Shown: piece by piece, positions 22,113-34,165 of the stretch
How the letters are laid out: each line of letters starts with the position of its first letter
Position numbering within the stretch: the first letter of the stretch is position 1
Source of the DNA: Heloderma charlesbogerti
Lineage: Eukaryota; Chordata; Lepidosauria; Squamata; Helodermatidae
Assembly: GCA_026122225.1 (NCBI GenBank)
Contig: JANEZZ010002672.1
Coordinates: 186,001 to 250,000 of the forward strand
Direction: 5' to 3'
Length of the DNA: 64,000 nt
The notes under the pieces: model-generated
The model's database searches: none
Told to the model about the DNA's origin: nothing
What the model saw: the letters and a program-made list of their open reading frames with translations, nothing else
Made by a program: the position numbers and the translations under genes

Positions 22113-22935
22113 AGCCCCATGAACTGGAATTTTTAAATAAGGTTTGTTAACTGTTTATGTTTAGTCTACATGATTCAGGCTAGGCCAGAAGATATCTGAT
22201 TATACATATATTCGTTTACTTTCTTTCATTTTTCTTCTCTTTTTTATATTTCTTTAAATTCTCTTTTTCCAAAATAGATACGATATGCTGGATTTAAATA
22301 TATTGTTTGCGGGTGTATTGTGCACATTCATTTATATATCTAGTATAAAATATATCACTGATTGTTGTAAGGTTGCTTTCAAGCTTTATTATTATATAAC
22401 ATTATAATTTCATCTTTTTTAAATCACTATTATTATTATTATCATCATCATCATCATTACTACAAGGTTACTCAGTAAGATTTTTGGTTGGTTGAATTGT
22501 TAAGCTTTATCATTACTATTATATTTTAACAAGGGCAATATATGGTTACTAGGAATGAATTGTAGGCCTGCTTTCTTGTTATAAGATTGATGATATGAAT
22601 GATATTGAAATGTAAGTTGATTATTAAATAGTAATATTGCTAGTGATATAGGTATAGTTTTTAAAATAGAATGGCATCTGAAGCCCGTGGATATTGGAGT
22701 TTAATTTTAACCCTTTAAAAGAGGAGAGGGAAGAAAAGAGAGGAAAAGGAAAAATTTCTTTTTTCTTTTCCTTTTTTTTTTTCTTCTTCTTCTTTTCCTT
22801 TCTTTTTCTTTTTGTTATTGTTGTGTCCTCATAAGAATATTGCATTGTTGGGAAACCGTAGTTATTGATCAGGTTGTTGGTATTGTTTATTTCATTTATA
22901 AAGACAAAATAAATAAAAAGTGTTAAAAAATGCGC
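22113..22935 (+). mobile_element. Half-L1-like element, 3' tail copy
   Basis: Starts at the ORF1 stop context (CCCCATGAACTGGAATTTTTAAA) and is collinear with 54357-54990: TTGTTAACTGTTTATGTTTAG, TCTACATGATTCAGGC, AATATATGGTTACTAGG, GATGATATGAATGATATTG, ATAGAATGGCATCTGAAG, a polypurine/polypyrimidine block at 22725-22815, GTTATTGTTGTGTCCTC and a TTTATAAAGACAAAATAAATAAA end. Non-coding. Confidence 0.7.
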
Positions 22936-24465
22936 ATTTTGTGCATATGCAGACATATGTATTCTGCATAAAAATATTCACATTTTAGCGATGGCCATTT
23001 TATTCTTCAAAAAATGGCGAACGTGGAGCTCAACGAGGCCACCGGGGTGAGCGCAGGCTGCTCACCAAGCATGGGAGGGGATTGAGCGTGGTCCAGGGAT
23101 CAGCGAGCGGGGGCAGGGGCTGGGCAGGTGCCTGGAGAACCCAGAGAAGGGTGGATTCGCATATCCCTACTTTGAAGCTTGGTTTGTCTTGCTCTGGTTC
23201 TCATTTGCGACTGGTTTTTCTATTTGTTCAAGTGTACATTTTGAATGGGAACGGTGCACGTTTCAGATGGGAAAACTGTGCATTTCTATGCACATTTCTC
23301 AGAAGTGTGCACTTTTTCCCAATTGACTAAAGCATGAAAATGCATATTTTTGAAAATTTACATTTTAAAGTGAGCATTTTCCAAAGAATACGCATTTTTA
23401 ACACAACTGCAGGTTTGGAAATGTGCAAGTTTTTGTTGTTGCAAAAACATACTCCTGTTCGTGTTCGGGGTTGCAAACAGGACAAGTTATGATGATTTGC
23501 AAACTGAAATGAAATTTTCATACACATAGTTGCAGGCAACCCCTGAAGGAAACTTGTTGTCCAACATGTCGGGCATGCATAGCACATAATAAACAGGCAC
23601 TGCTGTGACTTAGTCACTTGTTTTTCTTTTGGTGTTTGGACAGCCGCCCTGCTGTTGCTTTAGCTCTGTAGCGTGGGCCCAAATGGATATTGGCTCTAGT
23701 GCTGCTGCTGTAATGTAAGAAGGGGCCCCCTAAATGATATACATTTTAACCATATGCACTTGAGGAACCAGCAAAAATGACTTCTATCTAACTTAGGTAA
23801 CCTGAGGCCTATTCATATAATATTGCAGCATTGTGAGAGCAACGTCTCCAAGACTTCTTTCCACATTGCTGTGGCATTGTTTGGAAGCCATAGAAGCATA
23901 GGGGTCAGCCAGTTGGTACTAGTCCTTCCCGCCCGATCGTTGCCTTCTGGTCATGTGATGATTGGTTAGGAAGGATCCAGTTGGCCCCACTCACATGCTT
24001 CTGACTTTTAAGCATTACACTGGTAATGTTGGCAAAAGCCAGAGGAAGGTGATGCCTGTACACTAAGGAAATATAGGAAGGGGGCTAGTTAACTGCCTTG
24101 GATCTTATTGGACAAATAGGCAGTAGGACTGGGGAAGGAAGGAATTGTAATCCTATGCATGAATTCTTTTGAAGTAAGTCACACTGAATCCCATGGTGTT
24201 TTCTCTGAAAAATGTGCATAAGATGGCAGTAAATCTGTTTTTGTGTGTTTGGGGGGGTTTTGTGTGTGTTTGGGGATAGTGGTGGGTGAGGAAGGTAAAT
24301 TTTCCTTCTGCAAATGTCACCCCCCCAAGAGAAGCAGAGTTCACCTTCATCCTCTGCTTTGTTCCCCGAGCATCCAAGATTAGCCTGTCTATACTTCTAA
24401 TTCAGGTTTTGGTGTAATGAGATTTATTTTTAGGCACACCATATAGTATAAGTCAAAGGTGGTTT
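22936..24465. other. Spacer with MITE-like and palindromic scraps
   Basis: At 23155-23340 there are GTGCATTTCTATGCACATTTC motifs like those of family Q; at 24145-24200 a scrap with AATCCTATGCATGAATTC and AAGTAAGTCACACTGAATCCC resembles the AATCCTATGC repeat. Nothing coding is convincing. Confidence 0.35.
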
Positions 24466-24467
24466 AA

Positions 24468-24953
24468 TAGGGCGAGCAATGCAGTTCAGGTGGAGCTGTT
24501 TTGGAGGGAGCTATCCTATGGCCACCAGACACTGTCTAGAGGGCTGTGAGATATGCTCTTTCCTGGGTACCGACCTCGGAGCCTGTGCTCCGAGGTCGTT
24601 TCCCGGAAAACTGATCTCCCCCCTCTTCTGCGCTGCTTTGGAGGCAGTGCAGAGAAATCCTCCATGCTCGTAAGAAGAGCATGGACCAACTGAAAATGGG
24701 CATGGCAGGCGGGCATTCTGGGGTGGGGAGAATGGAGCTGCGTGTATGACACATCCAATGTGTTATACAGCAGTTTCCTCTCCCAGTTGGGCCCCCTGCC
24801 ACTAGACAGATGAAAATGACTGTCTAGAGAAAAACAGCAAGGCAGGAGAGGTGCGGAGGGAATGATCCCCCCATGCCTCTCCTGCCTTGCTTTGGATAGG
24901 CGGTCGTCTCCAAGTTCGGAGGCGGCCGCCTATCTAGTTAGGATTGCGCCCTA
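24468..24953. mobile_element. MITE, family V copy 2
   Basis: Right end TTAGGATTGCGCCCT mirrors the AGGGTGCAATCCTA end of 14399-14820. GACACTGTCTAGAGG recurs near the left end, where the first bases (AGGGCGAGCAATGCAG) are diverged. GC-rich centre, non-coding. Confidence 0.5.
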
Positions 24954-26178
24954 AATAACTTTGGTTAATTCATCTTCCATATAGGAGAAATAGTTTACAT
25001 CATTTTCACTTACACCTAACCTTCTCCCTGTTTTAGGATCAATTTTGCATGTACTGGGCAGAAAAATATGTATTTTTTGTCTTCTGCCTTCAGTACCACA
25101 TGTACTATTTTGATTCTAAAAGGGAAAAAAGTAATATTGCTGTCTAGTACTTTTCATTATGTTGACATTAAAGGAGAGACTAATATGTATGAGCTGATAT
25201 GACAGCTACAGACTGTGTGTCTGAATGAGTGTCGGAATTATAATATCTGTTTATAAAGTTGGCAAGATGTACAAAACCATAGACCTGGAAGCCAAGGCAA
25301 ACTCAACAAGTCTAATACTTCTGAAACCAAACTGCTCCATCAGTATAAATAAAGATAATATAAGGCATCTCCTTCATATATTTACTGTTTTGTTTTAGTC
25401 ACAGAACAAGAGACTATCTTTTCATCTTCCTGCTTGCCTTTTTCATTATCCTGATTTTGTAATGAGATTTAAAATATATAAATAAATTGGTGTATTTAAT
25501 TACATATGCTATGGTGGAAAATAAACCCTCCTTTTCAAGAAGCTTTGACTGCTCTATTTCTGTTTGTGCATTTGATTCACTGTCTTATCACCATGGGTAC
25601 ACACACATACACTTTTTTTTTCTTAATGAGAAATATATGTCTAATGGTATTTTCCAATCTAAGGGACAGGATCAGGGGTCAGCATGTCTGGGCACCTGCG
25701 GCCCGTGCCCGAACAGTGGATCCACCATCATGAGCCCCCTGGACCTGCTCCCCCTCCTCCTCACTATTGCCACCAGCTTGCTCAACTGAACTCAGGTTGA
25801 GTTCAGGCTCAGAAGGTGTGAGCAAGTGACCAATACTTGCTGTAAGGAGGAGGGGGATCTACTACTACTTATTTTCTCACTGGTCTTTTGTCTGCCTAGA
25901 GAGCAGATCCTAGTAATGGCAAGGTGGGAGAAGAGCCAGAGATTAGGGATGGCGCAGGTGCCTGACTGGGTCCAGGAGTCCGTTGGGCTCCCCCCTGCCC
26001 ATGTCCTTGGACTGCGCCCACTGAGCCTCTGGCCTGACTTGCTCCCACTGTCGCCCTCCTGGATGTTCCCCACACTCACCTGGACCCGTCCGTCAGAGCC
26101 CACCATTTTTGCCAGGCTTCTTTTTTACAAAAAAGAGGGAGGTCTTTAAAACCTTTAAAACCTAAGTCTTTAAAAATG
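24954..26178. other. Unassigned spacer
   Basis: AT-rich to 25650, then GC-richer sequence to 26150 with frames on both strands (25826-26149 plus, 25792-26106 minus). The frames overlap each other antisense, so at most one could be real, and neither shows a domain. Confidence 0.3.
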
Positions 26179-26180
26179 TG

Positions 26181-26315
26181 CATATTTAAATATGCACAAA
26201 TTCAGGCTGGGAAAGGTTGATATATGCCATATTAGAGGCATAAATGGGCTATTTGTGCCTCTAATATTGTGTAGATCAGCCTTTCCCAGCCTGAATTCGC
26301 AAATATTTAAATATG
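26181..26315. repeat. 135-bp imperfect palindrome
   Basis: Left arm CATATTTAAATATGCACAAA then TTCAGGCTGGGAAAGG; right arm CCTTTCCCAGCCTGAATTCG then AAATATTTAAATATG. The central part also pairs (TTAGAGGCATAAATGG with GCTATTTGTGCCTCTAA). CAGCCTTTCCCAGCCTG at the right recalls the palindromic MITE at 48161-48295. Confidence 0.65.
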
Positions 26316-26810
26316 CTTATAGTTATAGTTCTCCCTACTTTTGTAACAACTAGCTCAGAAAAATGGTGGTGCTCACAGACAGGATCCAGGGTGAGTGCAG
26401 CCAGCTCAGTGAGCTCGTGAGGGCTCAAGTGCAGGCCTGGGGGGGGGTCGAGCGGGGGTAGCTTTTCAGTGGGCTGAAACCGGATAAGGGTGGGTCCATC
26501 CATCCCTACAGGAGATAGTGACAATGAGGTAATCAGGAGGGGACTAACTTGAAAGACCCCCCTCCCCACTGAGGATGCCTTGGCCCAAGCCGTATATCAC
26601 CTCAACCTTCACTGCTAGCAGCACATCTCCTTTTTTAAAAAAAATTGGCTCTGCTTGCCAATGGAGGATGTGAATTTCTGCTTCTCAGTCAGTGGTAGTG
26701 GTTCCTCACATGATGTGGTAAATCTCTTTCAAAAATAAATGGCATTTCAAAACCAATTTGATCAATTTGTGACATGGCATGGGAATCTGATGTTTAAAGA
26801 AAACAGTTGT
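26316..26810. other. Unassigned spacer
   Basis: Mixed composition with a G-run at 26441-26448. A 97-codon antisense frame at 26276-26569 runs into the palindrome and is probably chance. Confidence 0.3.
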
Positions 26811-26814
26811 ATGT

Positions 26815-27272
26815 GATGTCCTTGCTGGATCAGGCTATGGGCCCATCCAGAACAGCAATGTTTCCCTCCATGAGTAACATCCTGTAAGTTTACAAGGCGG
26901 GCATAAGATTCCATTCAGCTGCCTTGACTCATGGCCACTGATGGCTGTATACTTCATGATTTGTTTTTTCCTCAAAAGCCATCTGAGGTAATGGTCATCA
27001 GTCACCGCATGTCTCAGTACCGAATCCTGCAAGTTGCTTATGTAGCATGTAAAGGAGTGGTGATGAGGCTTGTCTTTCCTGAACTTTTGAAGTCCAGTAA
27101 TTGCTACTAGTCAGGATGGCTATATGCAACCTCCAGGTTCACAGTCAGCATGCGACTGAATATCACCCGCTGTGGAGCAGCAACAGGAGATTGCTATTTG
27201 CTCTCATGTCTTGTTTGAGGGCTTCCCGGAGGCATCTCATTGGCCCCTGTGCAAACCAGAATGATGGTCTAG
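26815..27272. repeat. Dispersed squamate-type repeat (two halves)
   Basis: Left part: CTGGATCAGGCTATGGGCCC, ATCCAGAACAGCAATG..., CTCATGGCCACTGATGGC. Right part: GCTACTAGTCAGGATGGCTA, TATGCAACCTCCAGGTTCACAG, GGGCTTCCCGGAGGCATCTC. Matches the scraps at 10226-11130. Non-coding. Confidence 0.5.
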
Positions 27273-27274
27273 AT

Positions 27275-27460
27275 CAGGGGTGTCAAACCTCTTTCAGCCT
27301 GAGGACCGAATTCCATTTTGGAGGATCTCTTGAGGGCGGCGTTCCAGTAGTTGGTGGGTCCAAAGGCAAAAGAGCTGGGAAAAGGGGGTGGGGCCAGATT
27401 GCCAAATATACCAGCACATTTCAGCTTAAAGCTCTGAGTGCTGTGTTACGAAGTAGCACT
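27275..27460. mobile_element. Non-autonomous hAT (Charlie-like) fragment, family X
   Basis: Starts CAGGGGTGTCAAACCTCTTT, with CAGCCTGAGGACCGAATTCC and AGCTTAAAGCTCTGAGTG. Right end not defined. Confidence 0.55.
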
Positions 27461-27772
27461 CTTCCGAGAGGACAGTACTGACTCCATTTTGACTTTTTGA
27501 TATGCAGCCAAAAAAGCCAGGCATCTTCATCCCCAGCCTCAGCCAAGGTCAGAGAAAGGCACAGGAATGGGGTTGAGAGCAACATGCAAGGCTAGATCAA
27601 GCCATTCAGTTTCTAATGGAGTGCTTAAAATGTATTCCCCAAAGGCAAAGGTGGGGGTCAAAATTCAGCAAAACATGAATGTGCTGGATAGTGAGAGTGA
27701 TATCTGGTATGTTACCTAGTCAGCTACCTATGGTATGCTCCCATTGTTGAGCTCCAGCCTTGACACCTGTCT
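27461..27772. other. Unassigned spacer
   Basis: No gene or element recognised. ACCTGTCT at 27765-27772 is the left target duplication of P3. Confidence 0.35.
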
Positions 27773-28312
27773 TAGGGATGTCAGAGAATTCCTCCATGGA
27801 CCCCAATCTGGCCCCATTGGGGTCCATGGAGGAATGGAGCACTCACCTCCGTGCTCCTCTGGAATCCGTCCAGGTCGGATCCTCCATGTGGTGATCCTGC
27901 GGAGCTGGCCGCCAGCTCCGCAGCGCTGGTGATACGGCCGGCCACCATTGCCATGCCGTCTCGCTGTGCTAAGAAATTTGCATCCCTGTAAGGGACGCCA
28001 TTTGCATCCCCTTTTTTTCATGCAATAGGCTATGCAAATATCTACATAAATATAATTTGCATAACCTATCATGTGAAAACAGGGACGCAAATGGTGGAGT
28101 GGATGCCATCTGCAACTGGACTTAGCACAGCTATACGGCATGGCAATGGTGGCCGGCCATATCGCCAGCGCTGTGGAGCTGGCCACCGGCTCTGCAGGAT
28201 CATCATGTGGAGGAGCTGGCCTGGATGGACTCCAGGGGGAGGGAGGGATCGCTTCCCTGCCCCTGTGGACCCTCCCCCACCTGGAACGGGTTAAGTGATC
28301 CGCCCATCCCTA
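27773..28312. mobile_element. Palindrome-rich hAT-like element P3 (short, diverged)
   Basis: TAGGGATG...CATCCCTA with a perfect 8-bp duplication ACCTGTCT (27765-27772 and 28313-28320). End A on the left holds a hairpin (CATGGACCCCAATCTGGCCC / CCATTGGGGTCCATGG, 27797-27829). The core is a single symmetric unit: GCGGAGCTGGCCGCC..., a diverged TAGGCTATGCAAATA...TTTGCATAACCTATC palindrome near 28025-28072, then the mirror GCTGTGGAGCTGGCC. The TACGTA cores of other copies read ATGCAAAT here. Confidence 0.8.
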
Positions 28313-28614
28313 ACCTGTCTTTAAGATAGTCATTAAGATGCAAGGTCATCTTTTGTTAAAGAATAAGAGATCATAAGGAGGATTTTTGTTTCCGGCAAGT
28401 ACAGCCATCATCCCCAAGCACCCTCTTTTGTTGTATGGGATGGGAGGCCAGCTCAATCTTCCCTCACAGCAAGCAGCACCATTTCCAGTGCCTCTGTAGT
28501 GTCTGGCTCATCAGAGTTGTGATGTCACTGCCTTTCCCTGAACTGCAATAGAAGCCTAAAGTCTGGGTAGTGTGGAAGTCCCAAGTCCCCCTCTTCCCAG
28601 AGTTGGAATGTCAT

Positions 28615-28667
28615 GCTGCTGAAATCACTAGGTGCCTCACCCCTAGGCACCTAGTGATTTCAGCAGC
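28615..28667. repeat. Perfect 23-bp stem, 7-bp loop
   Basis: GCTGCTGAAATCACTAGGTG and the next bases CCT (28615-28637) are exactly mirrored at 28645-28667 across the loop CACCCCT. Further direct copies of GCTGCTGAAATCACT lie at about 28683-28697 and a partial one near 28733. Confidence 0.8.
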
Positions 28668-28934
28668 AGTATGATGCCACGCTGCTGCTGAAATCACTCA
28701 GAGTCTCTCCTTCCAGAGACTTTCAGCTCCATGCTGAAATCACTGACATCGCTAAGCTAAGCTAACCTTGCTTGCCAGAGCAAGGTGCCAAGCCAACAGT
28801 GGGTGCTTTGCCTCCCCAGTCAAGGCTCTCCGCTTTCCTTCCTCTTCACCTGAGACCAGGAATTGCAACACACACTAGTTCCTGTCTGCAGGAAAGAGCT
28901 TCAGCCCAAGGAAAAGCATGCCCCTGGTCTGCAG

Positions 28935-29340
28935 CCACGAATGGCTGTCCCGGTCTGCGGCTGCCATTTCCCTCGCTACTTTAGCCATGATAGGCTACGT
29001 AAGTATTTACATAGCCTATCATGGCAAAAAGCAGGGATGCAAATAGGTTCTGCTATGCCATTTGCATCCCTGATCTTTTCGTGATAGGCTCCGTAAATAT
29101 ATATGTAGCCTATCACGGCTAACACAGGGACACAAATGGTGGCCACTACGGCAGCCGCCATTTGCGGCTGCAGCCCGGCAGTGGACGGAGGTCCGGCTGC
29201 AGGCGGCCCCAGCCGGAGGCTCCATGGAGTTGCCATGGAGCGGAGCAGGCCAGAGGGAATTTCGGGGGGAGGGACGGATCGCCTCCCCTCCACCACAGAT
29301 GCCCCAGACCGGAACAAGGTAAGGGATTCGTACATCCCTA
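28935..29340. mobile_element. Palindrome-rich hAT-like element P4 (left end missing)
   Basis: Right end B is complete (AAGGTAAGGGATTCGTACATCCCTA, ending 29340). TGATAGGCTACGTAAGT/TTTACATAGCCTATCA lies near 28988-29023 and TGATAGGCTCCGTAAAT/ATGTAGCCTATCA near 29081-29116. GC palindromes built on CCATTTGCG are near 29135-29168. No left TIR or duplication partner of GTGTGAAT was found, so the copy appears 5'-deleted. Confidence 0.65.
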
Positions 29341-29816
29341 GTGTGAATCTCTTTGGGTGGGAATCACCTTCTTAGCCACAGATGCTCTATTGCCAATGTC
29401 TAAAGTTTCCTTATAAGTGGGTGTGTGAGTCTCATTAGAACATGTGCAAGTTTTTAGATGGGTCTAACTAGAGCACATAACATAACAGCCAGTAACTAAG
29501 CCTTAGGAGACGCATTTCAATCTTTTTGAATGGGGAAAATAGACCTCTCTCTCTCTCCATTCTCTAGCACGTTACTAATTTGTTTATATACCTTTATCAT
29601 GTCCTCTTCTCACTTCTTCATCTTTTCAGCAATATATGCAGCCTCTTAAGAGTTCCCTTTAGGGAAAGTGCTTCACCTCTAGCCCTCCTTCTACAGTCTA
29701 AATGCATGGAGGGGGAGGCAGACAATGTCTGGTGGCCCTACTCTTCCTCAACACCTGCATGTTCAGCAGGACATCTGAAAAGACGCCACCATCTATGTAC
29801 ACAGATTGGCACTAAG
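29341..29816. other. Spacer with a family X scrap
   Basis: 29485-29530 (CAGTAACTAAGCCTTAGGAG, ACGCATTTCAATC) is a piece of the Charlie-like family X. Nothing else is recognised. Confidence 0.4.
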
Positions 29817-31383
29817 GATGGGTGAACATTTCCTTCCAGTTTGCTTTTGATAAGAATTTACAAAAATTCACAAATTTCCCCATATTTGGGACAAAGAGAA
29901 CTTAGATTTTTTAAAAAAATCAAATGTGGGAGAAATAAAATCTGACATATTTGTCCATCCAGGCCCAGGACTTTGCGTACTTTGCTCTTCAAAGTCTGTG
30001 TTTTAATCCCTATGTAGTCAACAATGTTTGTGACACTGAAGTAGGATCGCCACCTTTCTCTTCTGGCAGGGTTTTCATATTTTACAGCTGTATAGCAGAT
30101 AGGTGCGAGGAATAGCTTAACTTATTGAATTTGGCTGGTGCAGATGGGTGAGAATTTATTTCAGTTGATTTTTTATAAGAATTTACAAAGATGTGCAAAG
30201 TTTGTCATATCTGAGAGAGAAAGAAATTGAGATTTTTTTTAAAAAAAAAGAAATGCAGGAGAAAGCAAAACTGACAGATTCAGCCATTCCTAATTGGCAC
30301 CTTTTTGCAGATGACTCTGAACATGTGAACATTGCAGGTGGGGTCAGCTAGTCATGATAATTTCATAGATAAGCCTACCTGGAATAGTCCCATTCCCTCC
30401 TCCACGCCTTTAGCCTGTGTATGGATGGAATTCCTGAATGGGGTTCTTGTGATCTTTTTTTTTTCCTGAACCTTTTCCCATTTATACATAGCTATGGTCA
30501 TCCTAGGACATAGCAGTGTCATATGTCATGCCCCAGAGCATAAGAGGTCTGAGCATTGCCGCAATGCATCCTCTCTTTTCTACTGATACTTCCTTTGTCA
30601 TTCTTTATTGGCTTTATGTGAGTACATAGCAATATGAAGTCATTGTATAAGATGTACAATAACTTTATAGTACAGTAAGGTAGCTTGTAAAAGTGATAGC
30701 ATGTGTCGTCTGCTAATATGAAATGTTCCAAAGGCACAGTCTCAATAAAACCCCATTGAAGTACATTGCACGGTGTCATTTCAGATTACTAGAAAGGTTT
30801 TGTTGGTGAAAAAGACATAAAGCATGAGGATGGGGTCAGCCTTTCTTTTCCCAGAAGCAAGAGGCATATTTCACACTCTAATATAGGGCATATAATAATG
30901 TGTACAATGGAAGCTTCTGGCAATAGTTGTGGTGCTGACTTCCTCTTAGCTGAAAGTAAGAAAATAGGGATCATGGATAGGGATGTATGGGAATTTCCTT
31001 TTTGCTTGCAAACCATGCCAGCATGAGCAGTTCGAACCCTGAATGCAAGCATGAGCGTATATCTGCCAAAAATGTTCACAAATCATCGAACACACACTCG
31101 CATTCATCTCATTCCCAATTCCAGGTATGATTTATGCAAATTTGCACACATTTCCTCAGCAGACTCAATCAGCCCCACTTTAATCAATAGAGGAAATGTG
31201 TGCAAATTTCTCCCATTCAATCACTGTTCGATTTGTGCAAATCTCCCGTTCACACAAAGCAAGCAGCTATCGCAAACCAGTCCTGGAATCAGGCATGAGA
31301 CAAGCAGCAAGACAATGTTGGGAGAAACCTAGCAATCTCAGACTTGCCCACCCTAATCAGGGATGGGTGAGAATTTCATTCTC

Positions 31384-31416
<33 letters not shown>

Positions 31417-31868
31417 GAACTTTTTTTTAATAAGAATTTTTATAAGAAAATTTGTGAATCACATCATAAATGGGACAGAAACAACTTGGGACTTTGATAA
31501 GTTGAACATGAGAAAGCAAACATTTTAATGTTAGAAAGTGACAGATTCATCCATCTCGGAAGAAGATTCTGATTTCTTAGTTCCTAGAAGTTTGGGTTTG
31601 AAACTCTGTTTACTCAGCTGAAATATGGTTGCTACTTTTTCTGACAAAATTCCTCATCTTGAAAAGCTACATGGAAGGCAGGTACAACATGACCCTCTCC
31701 ATGCTGGCAATAGCTGTACTTATTGAAACTGGGCAATGCGTATGGGTGAGAATTTTGTTTGCTTTGCTCTTGATACAAACCATTTGCAACTTTCTTCATA
31801 TTCTGGATAGAAGGAACTTTAAACCATTTGAATGTAGAAGAAACTGAAACTAACAGACTTGTCCCTCC
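29817..31868. mobile_element. Cluster of short MITEs (family R) inside a larger repeat
   Basis: Copies at about 29817-29962, 30146-30293, 31360-31556 and 31739-31868 share GATGGGTGAGAATTT...TTTATAAGAATTTACAAA...CTGACAGATTCATCC. A fifth, inverted copy is at 32976-33123. The copies at 30146, 31739 and 32976 also share their flank (AGCTnTACTTATTGAATTnGGC... with GGCAGGTACAACATG upstream), so a larger unit of about 250 bp was dispersed. (TC)n at about 31378-31418. A TGCAAATTT-rich scrap occupies 30975-31260. Confidence 0.5.
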
Positions 31869-31981
31869 CATTAGGACTCATTGGCATCAAGAGATCAATA
31901 AGGTTTGTTATCGGTCATGGAACTGTAGTTTGTTGGAAGGATTGCTTGATCCTTTACCAAATGGGAGAAAGAAGAGTTGAA

Positions 31982-32359
31982 TAGGCATATCATGGGAGTC
32001 AGGGAAGGGGATGATGTCTGGTAGATAACCCCCCAATCAGCCTCCCAGACTCCACTCCATGGACTCCTGCACTTGCCCGACTCAGCACACACCAAGCCAG
32101 GCAAGCGTGGCAATCCCTGCTGGTCCACTGAGCTTGTCCTATTTCGGAAATGCCCATTTACACATATGGCGGCCATAAAGGGGTTGTTTATGCAAGATTA
32201 TAGGTGTAAATGGATCAGGGATCAGGTGGCTGTGCTCCATTTGCCAGCCACCTGTGGACCGCCCTGCAGCTCGCTGCATGCGGCAAACAGGGTCAGGGGG
32301 CCAGCGAGGGTCTGCTGAGTGGCACATGGTGTGGACAACAATGAGTTCAGCCACCCCTA
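31982..32359. mobile_element. hAT-like MITE (family T, copy 2)
   Basis: Shares CATTTACACATATGGCGGCCA-like and GCATGCGGCAAACAGGGTC text with 8436-8867. Flanked by GAGTTGAA (31974-31981) and GAGTTGAG (32360-32367), 7 of 8 identical. The right end reads ACCCCTA and the left TAGGCAT, both mutated. Confidence 0.5.
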
Positions 32360-32367
32360 GAGTTGAG

Positions 32368-32975
32368 CAAAGTGTATTGTGGTAGCACCGTGATAAGCCA
32401 TGCATCCTGCACCTAAGAGCAGAAGATTCCCTCTGCTGTGATATCCTTTGGCAATACCAGTGGAAGATTGGACAATTGTATTAACTGGACTTTTTTTCTT
32501 TTAAATCCCTGATGTTCTATTCTTAAGAAACACCACTTCCTTCAAAGAGAAGAACACAGCAAGCTGTCTGGTAACATCTTCAGAGAAAGAACCCAAAGTG
32601 TAATTCTCTTGCACTATATCAGAAGCACATCGAAAAGACTTAACAAGTCAATTAAATCACCAAGGGCCAAATTATGCAGAGAGAAGAAATGGGGTGAAAC
32701 TTCTCTTTAAGTCAGCAAGAGTTGTGCTTGAGTAAGAACTGCATGCATTGTGTCAAGCTCCGCTCATGAGATACGCAGCAGCAACACACAGAAATAATTC
32801 CTGCGGCTTTATGGATTTAGTTCATTGGCATCCCAAGAGATGGAGAAGGACCCAGACCATGAAAGCTAGTGAACAGAATGTGAATATATGCTTATATCTG
32901 AAACTAGGCTTCTTTAAGGAAATATAGGTTTGTTGGATCTCCTGAAATTCACAGGTCTCTTTAAAGCAATAGATT
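32368..32975. other. Unassigned spacer
   Basis: Low-repeat sequence with no element or exon recognised. Confidence 0.35.
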
Positions 32976-33240
32976 AGTAGGGATGGATAAATCTGTCAGT
33001 TTCACTTTCCCTCCTGTTCATTTTTTTAAATCTCAAGTTCTTTCCATCTTGAATCCGAAGAAGTTTGCAAATTTGGGTAAATTCTTATCAAAACTAAGCT
33101 GAATGGAAATTTTCACACATCTCTGCACTGGTCGAATTCAATACGTCCAGCTATTCCCAGCATAAGAGGTGAGCATGTTGAACCTGCCTGCCATATAGCT
33201 GTTAAAGATGAGGAGCCTATGAGAAAAAAGAGATGGTGAA
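32976..33240 (-). mobile_element. Family R MITE with its flank, inverted
   Basis: TAGGGATGGATAAATCTGTC through GGAAATTTTCACACATCTC, then AATACGTCCAGCTATTCCCAGC and GAACCTGCCTGCC: the reverse complement of the unit at 31615-31868. Confidence 0.5.
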
Positions 33241-34157
33241 TCCATGAATTCAAATGCAGCAGAAGCTCTGCAGCTCAGGGCATGGATTGAATGGAAAGGA
33301 GTCCAGTTTTAATCATGGTATCGCTGGCTTAGGGATGTTCGCTGCTGTGGGATCTGGCCCCTTCTGGGCTCGACAGACTCCTGGTGAGCACTCGACTTGG
33401 CTTGCATTTATGGGCTGAGCCATGGGGCTTTCCCTGAAATCCAGGAACTTTTTCCATTTGCTTTTAATTTACATAAATAGAAATTATGCAAATTGGGAGG
33501 TTGCAATTTGCATGATTTATGCAAATTTAGGCCCAAATTGCATAATTTATGCAGATTGTGTCTGCAATTTGACAGAAATCACAGAAACGAAAGCCAAAAT
33601 TTAGGGCTGTGCACCGTGTTGGTATGAAGCCCAAATAATGAGGTGAAGCAGGCTGATTCGGAGGTGCCTTGTTGTGATACAAAGTGGATCAGACCAGGCA
33701 CTCTGAAGTGGAGCAGCTCCTCCATGAAGTGCCTCATCTGCCTCATATCTTTGGAGCTCTTCTTACGCCTTCTGAGCAGCCTAGACAGGCTGTCTCCAAA
33801 ATGTATCAACTTCTGAAAGGTCACGTGGGGGGGCAGGAGGAGGAAGGGGAAGGGGGAAGGCGAGAGGATGTGGAGGCACCAAGTGTATCAATTTGAGAGA
33901 GATCTGGTCACCGGGAGAGGCAGGGGAAGGGGAGAGGAGAGGAGAGGAGAGGAGAGGGAGGAGGAGGAGGAGGAGGAGGGAGGGAGGGAGCTTTGCTGTG
34001 AGTCACCTCCATCTGCTCATTGTGAGAGAGCCGGTGTTACTGGAGAAGGCTGTCTGAACATTATTTGGCTAGAGCAGTGGTTTCCAAAATCAGGTGCATG
34101 CATCCCGGGGTGTGTGTGTGTGCAAGACTATCCATTGGGGTGCATGAGCTGCCTCAT
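33241..34157. other. Spacer with purine-rich simple repeat
   Basis: GCAAATT-rich repeats at 33480-33570 (ATTATGCAAATTGG, GATTTATGCAAATTTAGG) and a (GGAGA)n/(GGA)n tract at about 33933-33992. The long frame at 33868-34434 runs through this purine tract into P5 and is not a gene. Confidence 0.45.
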
Positions 34158-34165
34158 AATTGAGC

